Shown piece after piece: positions 30,063-38,110 of a stretch of DNA of 39,900 nucleotides. The stretch spans positions 1 to 39,900 of the forward strand of contig MPMX01000042.1 of the NCBI GenBank assembly GCA_002238725.1, in the 5' to 3' direction. How positions within the stretch are numbered: position 1 is the first letter of the stretch; each line of letters begins with the position of its first letter. The position numbers and the translations under genes are program-made. The notes under the pieces are model-generated. The model did no database searches and was not told the origin of the DNA. It saw nothing but the letters and a program-made list of their open reading frames with translations. Source of the stretch: Rhodospirillaceae bacterium bin65 (lineage in GTDB: Bacteria; Pseudomonadota; Alphaproteobacteria; Bin65).

Positions 30063-33052
30063 GCCTTGCCCCCGACCAGGCGCCGGATCCGGCCCGACAG
30101 CCCGCCCGACGGAGCCGGCCCGTCCTCGCCGCCGGCTTCGCGGATCAGGCCGCGCAGGAAGCGGTCGATCAGGTGCCGGGCCGCGCCCCGGACCATGCGC
30201 CCGCCGACCGCTGCAACCTTGCCCGACAGTTCGACGGAATAGCGGTATCGCACCAGCGTGCCGCCATCCTGCTCGACCAGTTCGAAGGCGCCTTCGCCGC
30301 GCGACGAGCCCAGCGGTCCGTCGGCCGCCCCGACGAGCCGGGCGCGCCGGGGCGCTTCCAGATCGGTCAGGTCGATCCGGGCCTCGAACCGGCCCCTGAC
30401 CGGCCCGGCGCCGAGCACGACCGTACCGGTAAAGCCGGACTCGCCGGCGGCTTCCAGCCGCTCGCAGCCGGGGACGATGCGGGCCATCCGCTCCGGATCG
30501 AGCAGCATGGCCCAGACCTGCTCCGGCGGCGCGGGCACCTGCATTTCGCCCGAACCGTCGATGGTCGGACGCCCGGGTTCCCCGGCTTCGCCATCCGGCA
30601 CAACCGCGGCCGACGGCGGCGGCTCTTCCGTTGCGATCCACTCCAGCACCTTGGCCGGCTTGAGCGGCAGTTGAATGTCCTCGATGCCCAGCGCGTCGGC
30701 GACCGCGTTCGCGACGCAGACCGGTGTCGTATACTGATTGCCCTCGGCGATGCCCTTGGCCCCGAGGCGGGTGTAGGGCGACGGATGGGGCGTCGGATGG
30801 ACCAGCCGGATCTCCGGTAGCTCGGCGGCCGTCGGCACGAGGTATTCCGCGAAGGTGCCGGAGCGGAAGGTGCCGTCGTCCTCGTAGCAGAATTCCTCCA
30901 GGAAGGTCGCGCCGTAGGCCGAAGCCCAGGAGCCGCGGATCTGGCCTTCCGCCAGACCGGGGTTGAGGATGGTGCCGCAATCGTGGGCCGAAACGTAGGA
31001 GTCGACCGTCACCACGCCGGTAGCCGGATCGACCTCGACGCCGCAGAAATCGAAACCGAATCCGTAGGCCAGCGACGTGTTGATTTCGTCCTTGGCGTTG
31101 GTCGGCGTCAGTTCCGGCGCATTCCACATCGCGGTCTCGCGGATGCCGGGCTCGACATCGTCCGGCAGGCTCGACGGCGACCAGTGGGCCAGCCCGCCGA
31201 TGCGGTAGAAGGGAATCGCGTTGTCCGGGTTGTTGGCGGCGTGAATTTTGCCGTCGGTGAAATCGACCTCCGCAACCGGCACGTTCAGGTTCGCCGCCGC
31301 GATCCGCGCCATTTTCTCGCGCACCCGTGTGGCGGCCTGGTGGGCGGCGCTGGCGGAGGCCGGCGCGAAGCGGCAGGAGTAGTTGCCGGCGGCGATCGAC
31401 CAGCCGTCCTTGGCGGTATCCGTATCCAGCGAGACCACCACGTCGTCCGGGGTCAGGCCGAGCCGGTCGGCGACGATCTGGGCCAGCGCCGTCTGGTGGC
31501 CCTGGCCCTGGGGCACGGAATCGCCGATGACGTTGACCGAGCCCAGGGCGTCGACCGCCACGGTGACCGAGGCGACGGCGCCGTCCTTCGGTCCGGCGCG
31601 CTCGCGCTCCAGGCCGGTCTTGACCGTCGAGATATAGCCCATGTTGGACTGGCTGGGCTCGACGCAGGCGGCGTAGCCGATGCCGTACAGCCGTCCTTCG
31701 GCGCGCGCCGCGTCGCGCCGCGTTTTTAACGCCGCCAGATCGCCCTGCCCGACCGCTTCCTCTACGGTCCGGCGGTAGTCGCCCGAATCGAGCAGCGAGC
31801 CGGCGACCGCCTTGTAGGGGAATTGCTCGGCCGAAATCAGGTTCTTGCGGATGACGTCGAGCGGGTCCTGCCCGGTCAGCACGGCGACGCGCTGCATCAT
31901 GCGCTCGACCGCGAAATAGAGCTGCGGCCCGCCGAAGCCCCGCACCGCGCCGGTCGGGCATTTGTTGGTCATCACGATATGGTTGGTGACTTCGAGATGC
32001 CGGATGAAATAGCCGTTGGTCGAGACGCCGTGCATCCGGTAGATCGGCGCCGGCATCGGCGCGCGCAGATAGGCGCCGTGGTCGTCCCAGTGGGTGAGCC
32101 GCAGGCCGGTGACCGTGCCGTCCTTCGTATAGGCGGCCTCGACCCGCGTGACCCTGTTGGGCGCCACGCTCGACGCCGACAGATGCTCCAGCCGGTCCTC
32201 GATCCACTTGACCGGCCGGCGCGCCTTGCGGGCGAGCACGCACAGCACGACGATATAGGGGAAGATCACCAGCTTGGAGCCGAAGCTGCCGCCGGAATTC
32301 TTCGGGCTGCGGTGGCGCAGGGCGGCGGTGCGGAGGCGCAGGGCGAGCGCCATCACCGTGTGGACCGAAAACGGCCCCTGGAAATTGGACAGCACGTCGA
32401 AGCCGCCGGTCTCGCTGTTGGCTTCGACCACCGCGGCGTAGGTCTCCATCGGCGTGATGGAGTTGCGCGGATAGCGGATTGTCAGTTCTGTCGTGCATTC
32501 GGCTTCGGCGAAGGCCGTGTCCGGCTCGCCGTGCACGAAATGCCGTTTCGAGACGCAGTTCGAGTCGCTGCGCGGATGCAGCTTCGGCGCGTCCGGCGCG
32601 CACGCCGCGACCGGATCGACGACCGCGGGCAGTACGCTATAGGTCACCTTGATCAGGTCGGCCGCGTCTTCGGCGCGGTAGCGGTCCGTCGCGGCGACGG
32701 CGACCACCGGCTCCCCGACATAGCGCACCTTGTCGACGGCAAGTCCGTAATAGTCGATCGGGTTCTCGAAGCCGACGATCATCGGATCGGTCTCGGTCGC
32801 CATGTCGGCGCCGGTCACGACCGCGAACACGCCCGGCATGGCGAGCGCCGCGCTGGCGTCGATGGCGGTGATTTCGGCATGGGCGTGAGGCGAGCGCACG
32901 AAGGCGGCGTGCAAGGTGCCCTTCTTGACCGGCACGTCGTCAACGAAGCCGCCTTCGCCGCGCAGCAGGGAGCGGTCCTCGATCCGCGGCACGCGCCGGC
33001 CGACATGGCCGTCTTCCGGGCGGACGTCTTCCGGGATGGCGAAGTCGGGCAT
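30059..33052 (-). CDS. Molybdenum hydroxylase large subunit fused to a CoxG-like SRPBCC domain
   Basis: 997 residues. The first about 805 are the molybdopterin cytosine-dinucleotide subunit: GRRVPRIEDRSLLRGEGGFVDD, YVGEPVVAVAA, the NSGGSFGSK loop near the Mo site, GAVRGFGGPQLYFAVE, GDSVPQGQGHQTALAQI, and the catalytic E770 in LGAKGIAEGNQ. The CO-dehydrogenase selenocysteine-type loop (AYRCSFR) is absent, so this is not CODH. Residues about 831-975 (GEMQVPAPPEQVWAMLLDPERMARIVPGCERL) are a CoxG/SRPBCC domain, normally a separate protein recruiting the complex to the membrane. AGGAG precedes the ATG. Likely hydroxylates an aromatic N-heterocycle or aldehyde; substrate unknown. Confidence 0.93.
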   Translation of the reverse strand: MPDFAIPEDVRPEDGHVGRRVPRIEDRSLLRGEGGFVDDVPVKKGTLHAAFVRSPHAHAEITAIDASAALAMPGVFAVVTGADMATETDPMIVGFENPIDYYGLAVDKVRYVGEPVVAVAATDRYRAEDAADLIKVTYSVLPAVVDPVAACAPDAPKLHPRSDSNCVSKRHFVHGEPDTAFAEAECTTELTIRYPRNSITPMETYAAVVEANSETGGFDVLSNFQGPFSVHTVMALALRLRTAALRHRSPKNSGGSFGSKLVIFPYIVVLCVLARKARRPVKWIEDRLEHLSASSVAPNRVTRVEAAYTKDGTVTGLRLTHWDDHGAYLRAPMPAPIYRMHGVSTNGYFIRHLEVTNHIVMTNKCPTGAVRGFGGPQLYFAVERMMQRVAVLTGQDPLDVIRKNLISAEQFPYKAVAGSLLDSGDYRRTVEEAVGQGDLAALKTRRDAARAEGRLYGIGYAACVEPSQSNMGYISTVKTGLERERAGPKDGAVASVTVAVDALGSVNVIGDSVPQGQGHQTALAQIVADRLGLTPDDVVVSLDTDTAKDGWSIAAGNYSCRFAPASASAAHQAATRVREKMARIAAANLNVPVAEVDFTDGKIHAANNPDNAIPFYRIGGLAHWSPSSLPDDVEPGIRETAMWNAPELTPTNAKDEINTSLAYGFGFDFCGVEVDPATGVVTVDSYVSAHDCGTILNPGLAEGQIRGSWASAYGATFLEEFCYEDDGTFRSGTFAEYLVPTAAELPEIRLVHPTPHPSPYTRLGAKGIAEGNQYTTPVCVANAVADALGIEDIQLPLKPAKVLEWIATEEPPPSAAVVPDGEAGEPGRPTIDGSGEMQVPAPPEQVWAMLLDPERMARIVPGCERLEAAGESGFTGTVVLGAGPVRGRFEARIDLTDLEAPRRARLVGAADGPLGSSRGEGAFELVEQDGGTLVRYRYSVELSGKVAAVGGRMVRGAARHLIDRFLRGLIREAGGEDGPAPSGGLSGRIRRLVGGKA

Positions 33053-33182
33053 AATGCTCCTGGCGGGTCTGGGGGTGGCGACGCGCCTGAGATAGCCGCC
33101 GCCGCACCGCGGCGCAACGGCGTTCCCTTCCGGCCGCTATGGACAGGCCGGCGACATTCGTAGGATATGCACCCGGGAAGGC

Positions 33183-33190
33183 GGGGAGGA
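33183..33190 (+). promoter_or_regulatory. Ribosome-binding site defining a TTG start for hyuA
   Basis: GGGGAGGA stands six bases before TTG 33197. No comparable sequence precedes the ATG at 33167, so the TTG is preferred as start. Confidence 0.7.
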
Positions 33191-33196
33191 TTTGCG

Positions 33197-35287
33197 TTGG
33201 GCTGGCTGGTCGGCGTCGATGTGGGCGGCACGTTTACCGACTTCTTCGCCTGCCGGCCGGAAGACGGCGCGACGAGAATATTCAAGCGACCGTCCACGCC
33301 GCACAATCCGGGCGAGGCGATCGTCCGGGGCCTGCAGGAAATGGCTGCGTCCCTGGACGTCGATCCGGCCCGGATCGACCGCCTGTGCCACGGCACGACC
33401 GTCGCGACCAACGCGCTGATCCAGCGGCGCGGCGGGACCGTCGCCCTGGTGACGACCGAGGGCTTCCGCGACCTGCTCGAAATCGGCCGCCAGACCCGGC
33501 CGCACATGTATTCCCTGCAGCTCGATCATCCAGCGCCGCTGGTGCCACGCCGGCGGCGCTTCGAAATCCGCGAACGGATGGGGCCGGCCGGCGAGGTGCT
33601 GACCGAACCGGACGAGGATGGGCTGACGGCGGTCGCCGAGGCGGTCGCCGCGAGCGGGGCGCAATCCTGCGCCGTGTGTTGCCTGTTCTCCTTCGTCGAT
33701 CCGGCGCACGAACGGCGCATCGCCGACGCCCTGAAACGGCGGCTGCCGGACCTGCCCTTGTCGCTGTCATCCAGCGTGCGGCCCGAATTCCGCGAGTATG
33801 AGCGGTTCTCGACGACCGTTCTGAACGCCTGTCTCCAGCCGGTCATTGCCGACTATCTGGCCTATCTGGAGACGGAAACGGCCGCGCTTGCGCCGGACGC
33901 CGCGATCCGCATCTACCAGTCGAGCGGCGGGCTGATGTCGGTCGGGACCGCCCGGACCTACCCGATCCGAACGGCGCTCAGCGGCCCGGCGGCGGGCGCG
34001 GTCGGCGCGGTCCACACCGCCAGGGGCGCAGAGCGGCCGAATGTCATCACCCTCGATATGGGCGGCACCAGCGCCGATGTCGCGCTGATCCGCGGGTACG
34101 ACGCCGGCATCGGCCTGGACCGGGAGGTCGCCGGCTATCCGGTGCGTCAGCCGATGGTCGATATCCACACGGTCGGCGCCGGCGGCGGCTCGATCGCCTG
34201 GTTCGAGCGCGACGGTTTGCTCAAGGTCGGGCCGCGCAGCGCCGGCGCCGAGCCCGGGCCGGCCTGCTACGGCCGGGGCGGCACGGAGCCCACGGTGACC
34301 GACGCCAATCTGGCGCTCGGCCGCCTGTCGCCGGCAGGGCTGGCGGGCGGCGATCTTGCGCTGGACGAGGGGGCGGCACGGCGCGCCATCGAACCCGCGG
34401 CGCAACGGCTCGGATTTTCCGTCGAGAAAACCGCCCAGGGCATCCTCGGCATCGTCGTCGCCAACATGGTGCGCGCGGTGCGCACCATCTCGGTCGAGCG
34501 CGGCCTCGATCCCCGCGATTACGCCCTGATGCCGTTCGGCGGGGCGGGGCCGCTGCACGCGGTGGAAGTGGCGCGGGTGCTCGGCATCCGGGAAATCGTC
34601 GTGCCGGGCGCGCCGGGCATCCTGTGCGCCCAGGGGCTGATCGTTTCCGACCTGAAGGAGGAATTCGTGCGCAGCGGCCGGTTCGCGCTGACGGCGGAGG
34701 GCCTGTTGCAGATCGCCGGATTGCTGGACGGTCTGGAGGCCGACGCCCGCGCCTGGTTCGATGCGGAAGGGGTGGCGCCGGAGGACCGCGGCCTGACCCT
34801 GTCCTTCGACGCCCGCTATGTCGGCCAGAATTTCGAACTGCCGGTTTCGTTTGCCGGCGGATCGCACGGCGTGCTGGCGCTGCCGGCCGGGCCCGATGAA
34901 ATCGCCGACGTATTCCATGCCGAGCACGAGCGGCACTACGGCTTTCACAGCGCGGGTGAGCCGATCGAAATCGTCAACATCCGCATCGCCGCCACAGGCC
35001 GGATGGCGGCGGTTGCCGCGCCCGTTTCCGGCAGGAACGCGGTCCGCGCAGCCGAGCCAGCCGGCCACCGCCCGGTCTGGTTCGATGGCGACGCTGCGGT
35101 TGAAACGCCGGTCTACTGGCGCGAGTCGCTGGCGGCCGGCATGGCGTTCGCCGGGCCGGCCGTCGTCGAGCAGCTCGATTCCACGACCGTCGTCTTTCCC
35201 GGCGACCGGGCGGCGGTCGACGAGGCCGGCAATCTGGTTATCGCCGTCGGACAATCCGAAACCGCCGCTCCGGGAGCCGCGCCATGA
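33197..35287 (+). CDS. hyuA: Hydantoinase/oxoprolinase A-type ATPase subunit (HyuA family)
   Basis: 696 residues from TTG (706 if ATG 33167 is used). The N-terminal G2-W-L-V-G-V-D-V-G-G-T-F-T-D is the actin-like ATP-binding motif; CHGTTVATNALIQRRGG, ALSGPAAGAVGAV and LDMGGTSADVALI are the remaining ATPase-domain signatures, with DIHTVGAGGGSIAW and GPRSAGAEPGPACYGRGGTEPTVTDANL conserved in HyuA. This subunit activates an amide or carbonyl oxygen with ATP for hydrolysis (N-methylhydantoin, 5-oxoproline) or carboxylation (acetone/acetophenone carboxylases). Overlaps hyuB by 4 bp. Divergent from the Mo-hydroxylase operon with 144 bp between starts, so shared control is likely. Confidence 0.92.
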   Translation: MGWLVGVDVGGTFTDFFACRPEDGATRIFKRPSTPHNPGEAIVRGLQEMAASLDVDPARIDRLCHGTTVATNALIQRRGGTVALVTTEGFRDLLEIGRQTRPHMYSLQLDHPAPLVPRRRRFEIRERMGPAGEVLTEPDEDGLTAVAEAVAASGAQSCAVCCLFSFVDPAHERRIADALKRRLPDLPLSLSSSVRPEFREYERFSTTVLNACLQPVIADYLAYLETETAALAPDAAIRIYQSSGGLMSVGTARTYPIRTALSGPAAGAVGAVHTARGAERPNVITLDMGGTSADVALIRGYDAGIGLDREVAGYPVRQPMVDIHTVGAGGGSIAWFERDGLLKVGPRSAGAEPGPACYGRGGTEPTVTDANLALGRLSPAGLAGGDLALDEGAARRAIEPAAQRLGFSVEKTAQGILGIVVANMVRAVRTISVERGLDPRDYALMPFGGAGPLHAVEVARVLGIREIVVPGAPGILCAQGLIVSDLKEEFVRSGRFALTAEGLLQIAGLLDGLEADARAWFDAEGVAPEDRGLTLSFDARYVGQNFELPVSFAGGSHGVLALPAGPDEIADVFHAEHERHYGFHSAGEPIEIVNIRIAATGRMAAVAAPVSGRNAVRAAEPAGHRPVWFDGDAAVETPVYWRESLAAGMAFAGPAVVEQLDSTTVVFPGDRAAVDEAGNLVIAVGQSETAAPGAAP

Positions 35288-36987
35288 CTGTCCCTGCCGC
35301 TCCGCTCGATCCGGTCACGCTGGAGATCATGGCCAACGGCCTGCGCTCGATCGCCGACGAGACCTTCGCGGCCCTGATGAAGAGCGCCTATTCGACCAAC
35401 ATCAAGGAACGGCGCGACCATTCGACGGCGATCATGGACCCGGCCGGCCGGCTGATCGTCCAGGCCGACGCCTCGTTACCAATTCATCTCGCCTCCATGG
35501 GCGGGCTGATGGAGAGCCTGCTCGCCCGCTTCGGCGGCGAGTTGCGCGACGGCGACCTGTTCGTCGCCAACGATCCCCATGTCGCCGGCGGCACCCACCT
35601 GCCGGACATCAACATGGCGATGCCGGTGTTTTTCGAAGGCGAGCTTGTCGCCTTCATGTGCAACATCGCCCATCACGCCGATGTCGGCGGCGCGGTGCCG
35701 GGCAGCATGGCCGGCGGCCTGACCGAAATCTACCAGGAAGGGTTGCGCATCCCGGTGGTGCGCCTGTTCCGGGAAGGCGTGCTGCAGCAGGACCTGCTCG
35801 ACCTGATCCTGCTCAATGTCCGGGTGCCGGCGGAGCGGCGCGGCGACTATTTCGCCCAGATCGCGTCCTGCCGGCTCGGCCGCAGCCGGCTGACCGAGAT
35901 TCTCGACCAGTATGGGATCGCCGCGGTCCGGGACGGCTTCGGGCAGATCGTGACGCGCACCGCCGCGCGGATGCGCGCCGCCATCGCCGGCCTGCCGGAC
36001 GGCGTCTACCGCTTCGAGGACGCGATGGACGACGACGGCATGGGCGCGACCGACATCGCGATCCGGTTGACGATCACGGTGGACGGCGGGGACATCCATT
36101 TCGACTTTTCCGGCTCGGCGAAACAGGTCACGGGCAACATCAACGTCACCCGCAACGCCACCCAGGCCTCGGTCTGCTACGCGCTCAAGGCGCTGCTCGA
36201 TCCCGACGCGCCGAACAACCAGGGCGTGCTGGACCTGCCCCGGTTGACGGTCGAGAAGGGCAGCCTGCTCGACGCCGCCTTCCCCGCGCCGGTGGCGGCC
36301 CGGGCCAACACCTGCCAGCGCATTATCGACGTCATCCTGGGCGCGCTGGCGCCGGCCCGGCCCGAAGCGGCGGTCGGCGCGGCCAACGGCGCCAACACGA
36401 CGGCGGTCTTCTCCGGCAACGATCCGCGCACCGGCGAAGACTATGTCTATCTGGAAACCCTGGGCGGCGGTTTCGGCGGCCGGGCGGCGAAAGACGGCAA
36501 GGACGGCGTCCAGGTCCACATCACCAACACCTCAAACCTGCCGGTCGAGGCCATCGAGATGGAATATCCCCTGCGCGTCCTTTCCTACGGGCTGGTCGCC
36601 AATTCGGGCGGGCCGGGCCGGCAGCGCGGCGGCATGGGCCTGGAGCGCGTCGTGACACCGGTCGGCCATGCCTGCACGTTCAACGGCGCTGGCGAGCGCT
36701 TCGCCCGCCAGCCCTGGGGCGTCTTCGGCGGCGGGGCAGGGGCGACCGGCGCGTTCCGCCATATCGCGGCGGACGGCGTAACGGCCCGCCTGCCGAACAA
36801 GCCGATCGGCGTGACCATAGCGCCGCAAGAAGCCGTGATCGTGCGCACCCCCGGCGCCGGCGGCTACGGCGCGCCCGCCGAGCGCACGGCGGAAGCGCTC
36901 GAAGACGACCGGACCAGCGGAAAGTTCGACGAAACCTGGCTGGCGGAGCACTATCCGCAGGCGATCGAAACCGGCGGAGAGGATTGA
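35284..36987 (+). CDS. hyuB: Hydantoinase/oxoprolinase B-type subunit (HyuB family)
   Basis: 567 residues. DPVTLEIMANGLRSIADE, AYSTNIKERRDHSTAIMD, LRDGDLFVANDPHVAGGTHLPDINM and MGLERVVTPV are the HyuB signatures; ANTCQRIIDVILGALAPARPEAAVGAANG and LETLGGGFGGRAAKDGKDGVQVHITN follow. Together with HyuA it forms the ATP-dependent cyclic-amide hydrolase or carboxylase. ATGA overlap with hyuA; its TGA directly abuts the TTG of the Rieske gene. Intact length for the family (500-600). Confidence 0.92.
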   Translation: MTVPAAPLDPVTLEIMANGLRSIADETFAALMKSAYSTNIKERRDHSTAIMDPAGRLIVQADASLPIHLASMGGLMESLLARFGGELRDGDLFVANDPHVAGGTHLPDINMAMPVFFEGELVAFMCNIAHHADVGGAVPGSMAGGLTEIYQEGLRIPVVRLFREGVLQQDLLDLILLNVRVPAERRGDYFAQIASCRLGRSRLTEILDQYGIAAVRDGFGQIVTRTAARMRAAIAGLPDGVYRFEDAMDDDGMGATDIAIRLTITVDGGDIHFDFSGSAKQVTGNINVTRNATQASVCYALKALLDPDAPNNQGVLDLPRLTVEKGSLLDAAFPAPVAARANTCQRIIDVILGALAPARPEAAVGAANGANTTAVFSGNDPRTGEDYVYLETLGGGFGGRAAKDGKDGVQVHITNTSNLPVEAIEMEYPLRVLSYGLVANSGGPGRQRGGMGLERVVTPVGHACTFNGAGERFARQPWGVFGGGAGATGAFRHIAADGVTARLPNKPIGVTIAPQEAVIVRTPGAGGYGAPAERTAEALEDDRTSGKFDETWLAEHYPQAIETGGED

Positions 36988-38106
36988 TTGCAGGCCCCGT
37001 TGATCGGCCCCGGCGGCTGGGATACGGTTGCCGCGGCAGCGCGAGGACACGGTTCTGCAGAAGAAAGGAGTGCGGCCATTTTCCTGCGCAACTACTGGTA
37101 TGTCGGCGCGTGGAGCGAGGAGGTCGGGCGCGAGCCGTTGCAGCGCTGGCTGCTCAACGAACCCGTCGTGATGTGGCGCCGGCGCGACGGCACGCCCGCC
37201 GCGCTCGCCGACCGGTGCCCGCATCGGGGGGCGCCCTTGTCGAACGGCCGAATCGTCGGCGACGACATCAGATGCGGCTATCACGGGCTGTCTTTCTGCG
37301 GCGACGGCGGCTGCACGGCCGTGCCGGGCGTCGAGGCCCTGCCGGCCGGCCTTTCGACCCGCGCCTATCCGGTCGTCGAACGCTGGGGCTGGATTTTCCT
37401 CTGGATGGGCGATCCGGCGCTGGCCGACGAAGCGACGATCCCCGACTATCACTGGAAGGACGATCCCGGCTGGGCCGGCCGGGGCGAAACCCTGCCGGTC
37501 GCGGTCAATTACGAACTGGTGCGCGACAATCTCCTCGACCTGTCGCACGCGCACTTCGTGCACCGGAACACGCTGGCGACCGACGCGGTGGTCGATGCGC
37601 CGGTGACGACCGAATTCGACGGCGAGCGCCTGCGGGTGATCCGCAACATGCGCGGCATCGAGCCGTCGCCCTTCTTCAAGCGGCTGTGCGGCTTCAACGG
37701 CAAGGTCGACCACCGCCAGCAGGTCGAGTTCACGCCGGCGGCGAATATCGTCATCAGCGTCCGGGTCAATTCGGCCGAGAATCCGGACCATGCCGTCGAG
37801 AACCGGGTGCTCAACGCCATGACGCCGGAGACCGACCGCTCGACGCACTATTTCTGGTCGCTGGAGCGCGACAGCCAGCTTGAAGACGAAGCGCTGACCG
37901 ACGCGATGTTCACCGCCAACCGCGATACCTTCTTCGAGGATGTCGCGGTGATCGAGGCGCAGCAGGAAATGCTAGACAAGGCGCCCGAGCCGGCCCGGCC
38001 GGTACGCTGGCAGGTCGACAAGGGCGTCGACCAGGCGCAGCGCTGGGTCGCGAAGCTCCTGCGCGAGGAGGCGGCGCAATGCGGCGCCGCCGCCGAAGCC
38101 GGCTGA
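36988..38106 (+). CDS. VanA-like Rieske non-haem iron oxygenase, alpha subunit
   Basis: 372 residues if started at TTG 36988. Rieske centre: C77-P-H79-R-G and C96-G-Y-H99-G. Mononuclear iron site: N181-L-L-D184-L-S-H187-A-H-F-V-H192, with the third-ligand Asp in FFEDVAVIEAQQ. The WYVGAWSEEVG opening is that of vanillate O-demethylase/dicamba-type monooxygenases, which hydroxylate or O/N-demethylate aromatic acids. Relatives start within three residues of FLRNYWY, where this gene has ATT (37078) behind a perfect AAGGAG; from there it would be 342 residues. TTG 36988 also has GGAGAGG. No reductase partner gene is nearby, so electrons must come from elsewhere. Confidence 0.9.
   Translation: MQAPLIGPGGWDTVAAAARGHGSAEERSAAIFLRNYWYVGAWSEEVGREPLQRWLLNEPVVMWRRRDGTPAALADRCPHRGAPLSNGRIVGDDIRCGYHGLSFCGDGGCTAVPGVEALPAGLSTRAYPVVERWGWIFLWMGDPALADEATIPDYHWKDDPGWAGRGETLPVAVNYELVRDNLLDLSHAHFVHRNTLATDAVVDAPVTTEFDGERLRVIRNMRGIEPSPFFKRLCGFNGKVDHRQQVEFTPAANIVISVRVNSAENPDHAVENRVLNAMTPETDRSTHYFWSLERDSQLEDEALTDAMFTANRDTFFEDVAVIEAQQEMLDKAPEPARPVRWQVDKGVDQAQRWVAKLLREEAAQCGAAAEAG
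37065..37080 (+). promoter_or_regulatory. Strong Shine-Dalgarno before an in-frame ATT codon inside the Rieske gene
   Basis: AAGGAG (37065-37070), within AGAAAGGAG, is followed by a 7-nt spacer and ATT (37078-37080), in frame with the oxygenase. The codon stands exactly where homologues begin. No ATG or GTG lies between TTG 37000 and this site. Confidence 0.45.
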
Positions 38107-38110
38107 CCCG

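Noticed and set aside
30059..33052. Aerobic carbon monoxide dehydrogenase (form I) as the identity of the Mo enzyme
   Set aside because: The active-site loop with the S-selanyl cysteine motif AYRCSFR is absent and the order is L-M-S with a fused CoxG domain, so a different hydroxylase is more likely.
34818..37883. A 1021-codon plus-strand frame overlapping hyuA, hyuB and the Rieske gene
   Set aside because: It is a shifted frame of three well-supported genes, with Arg/Pro-rich composition and no domains.
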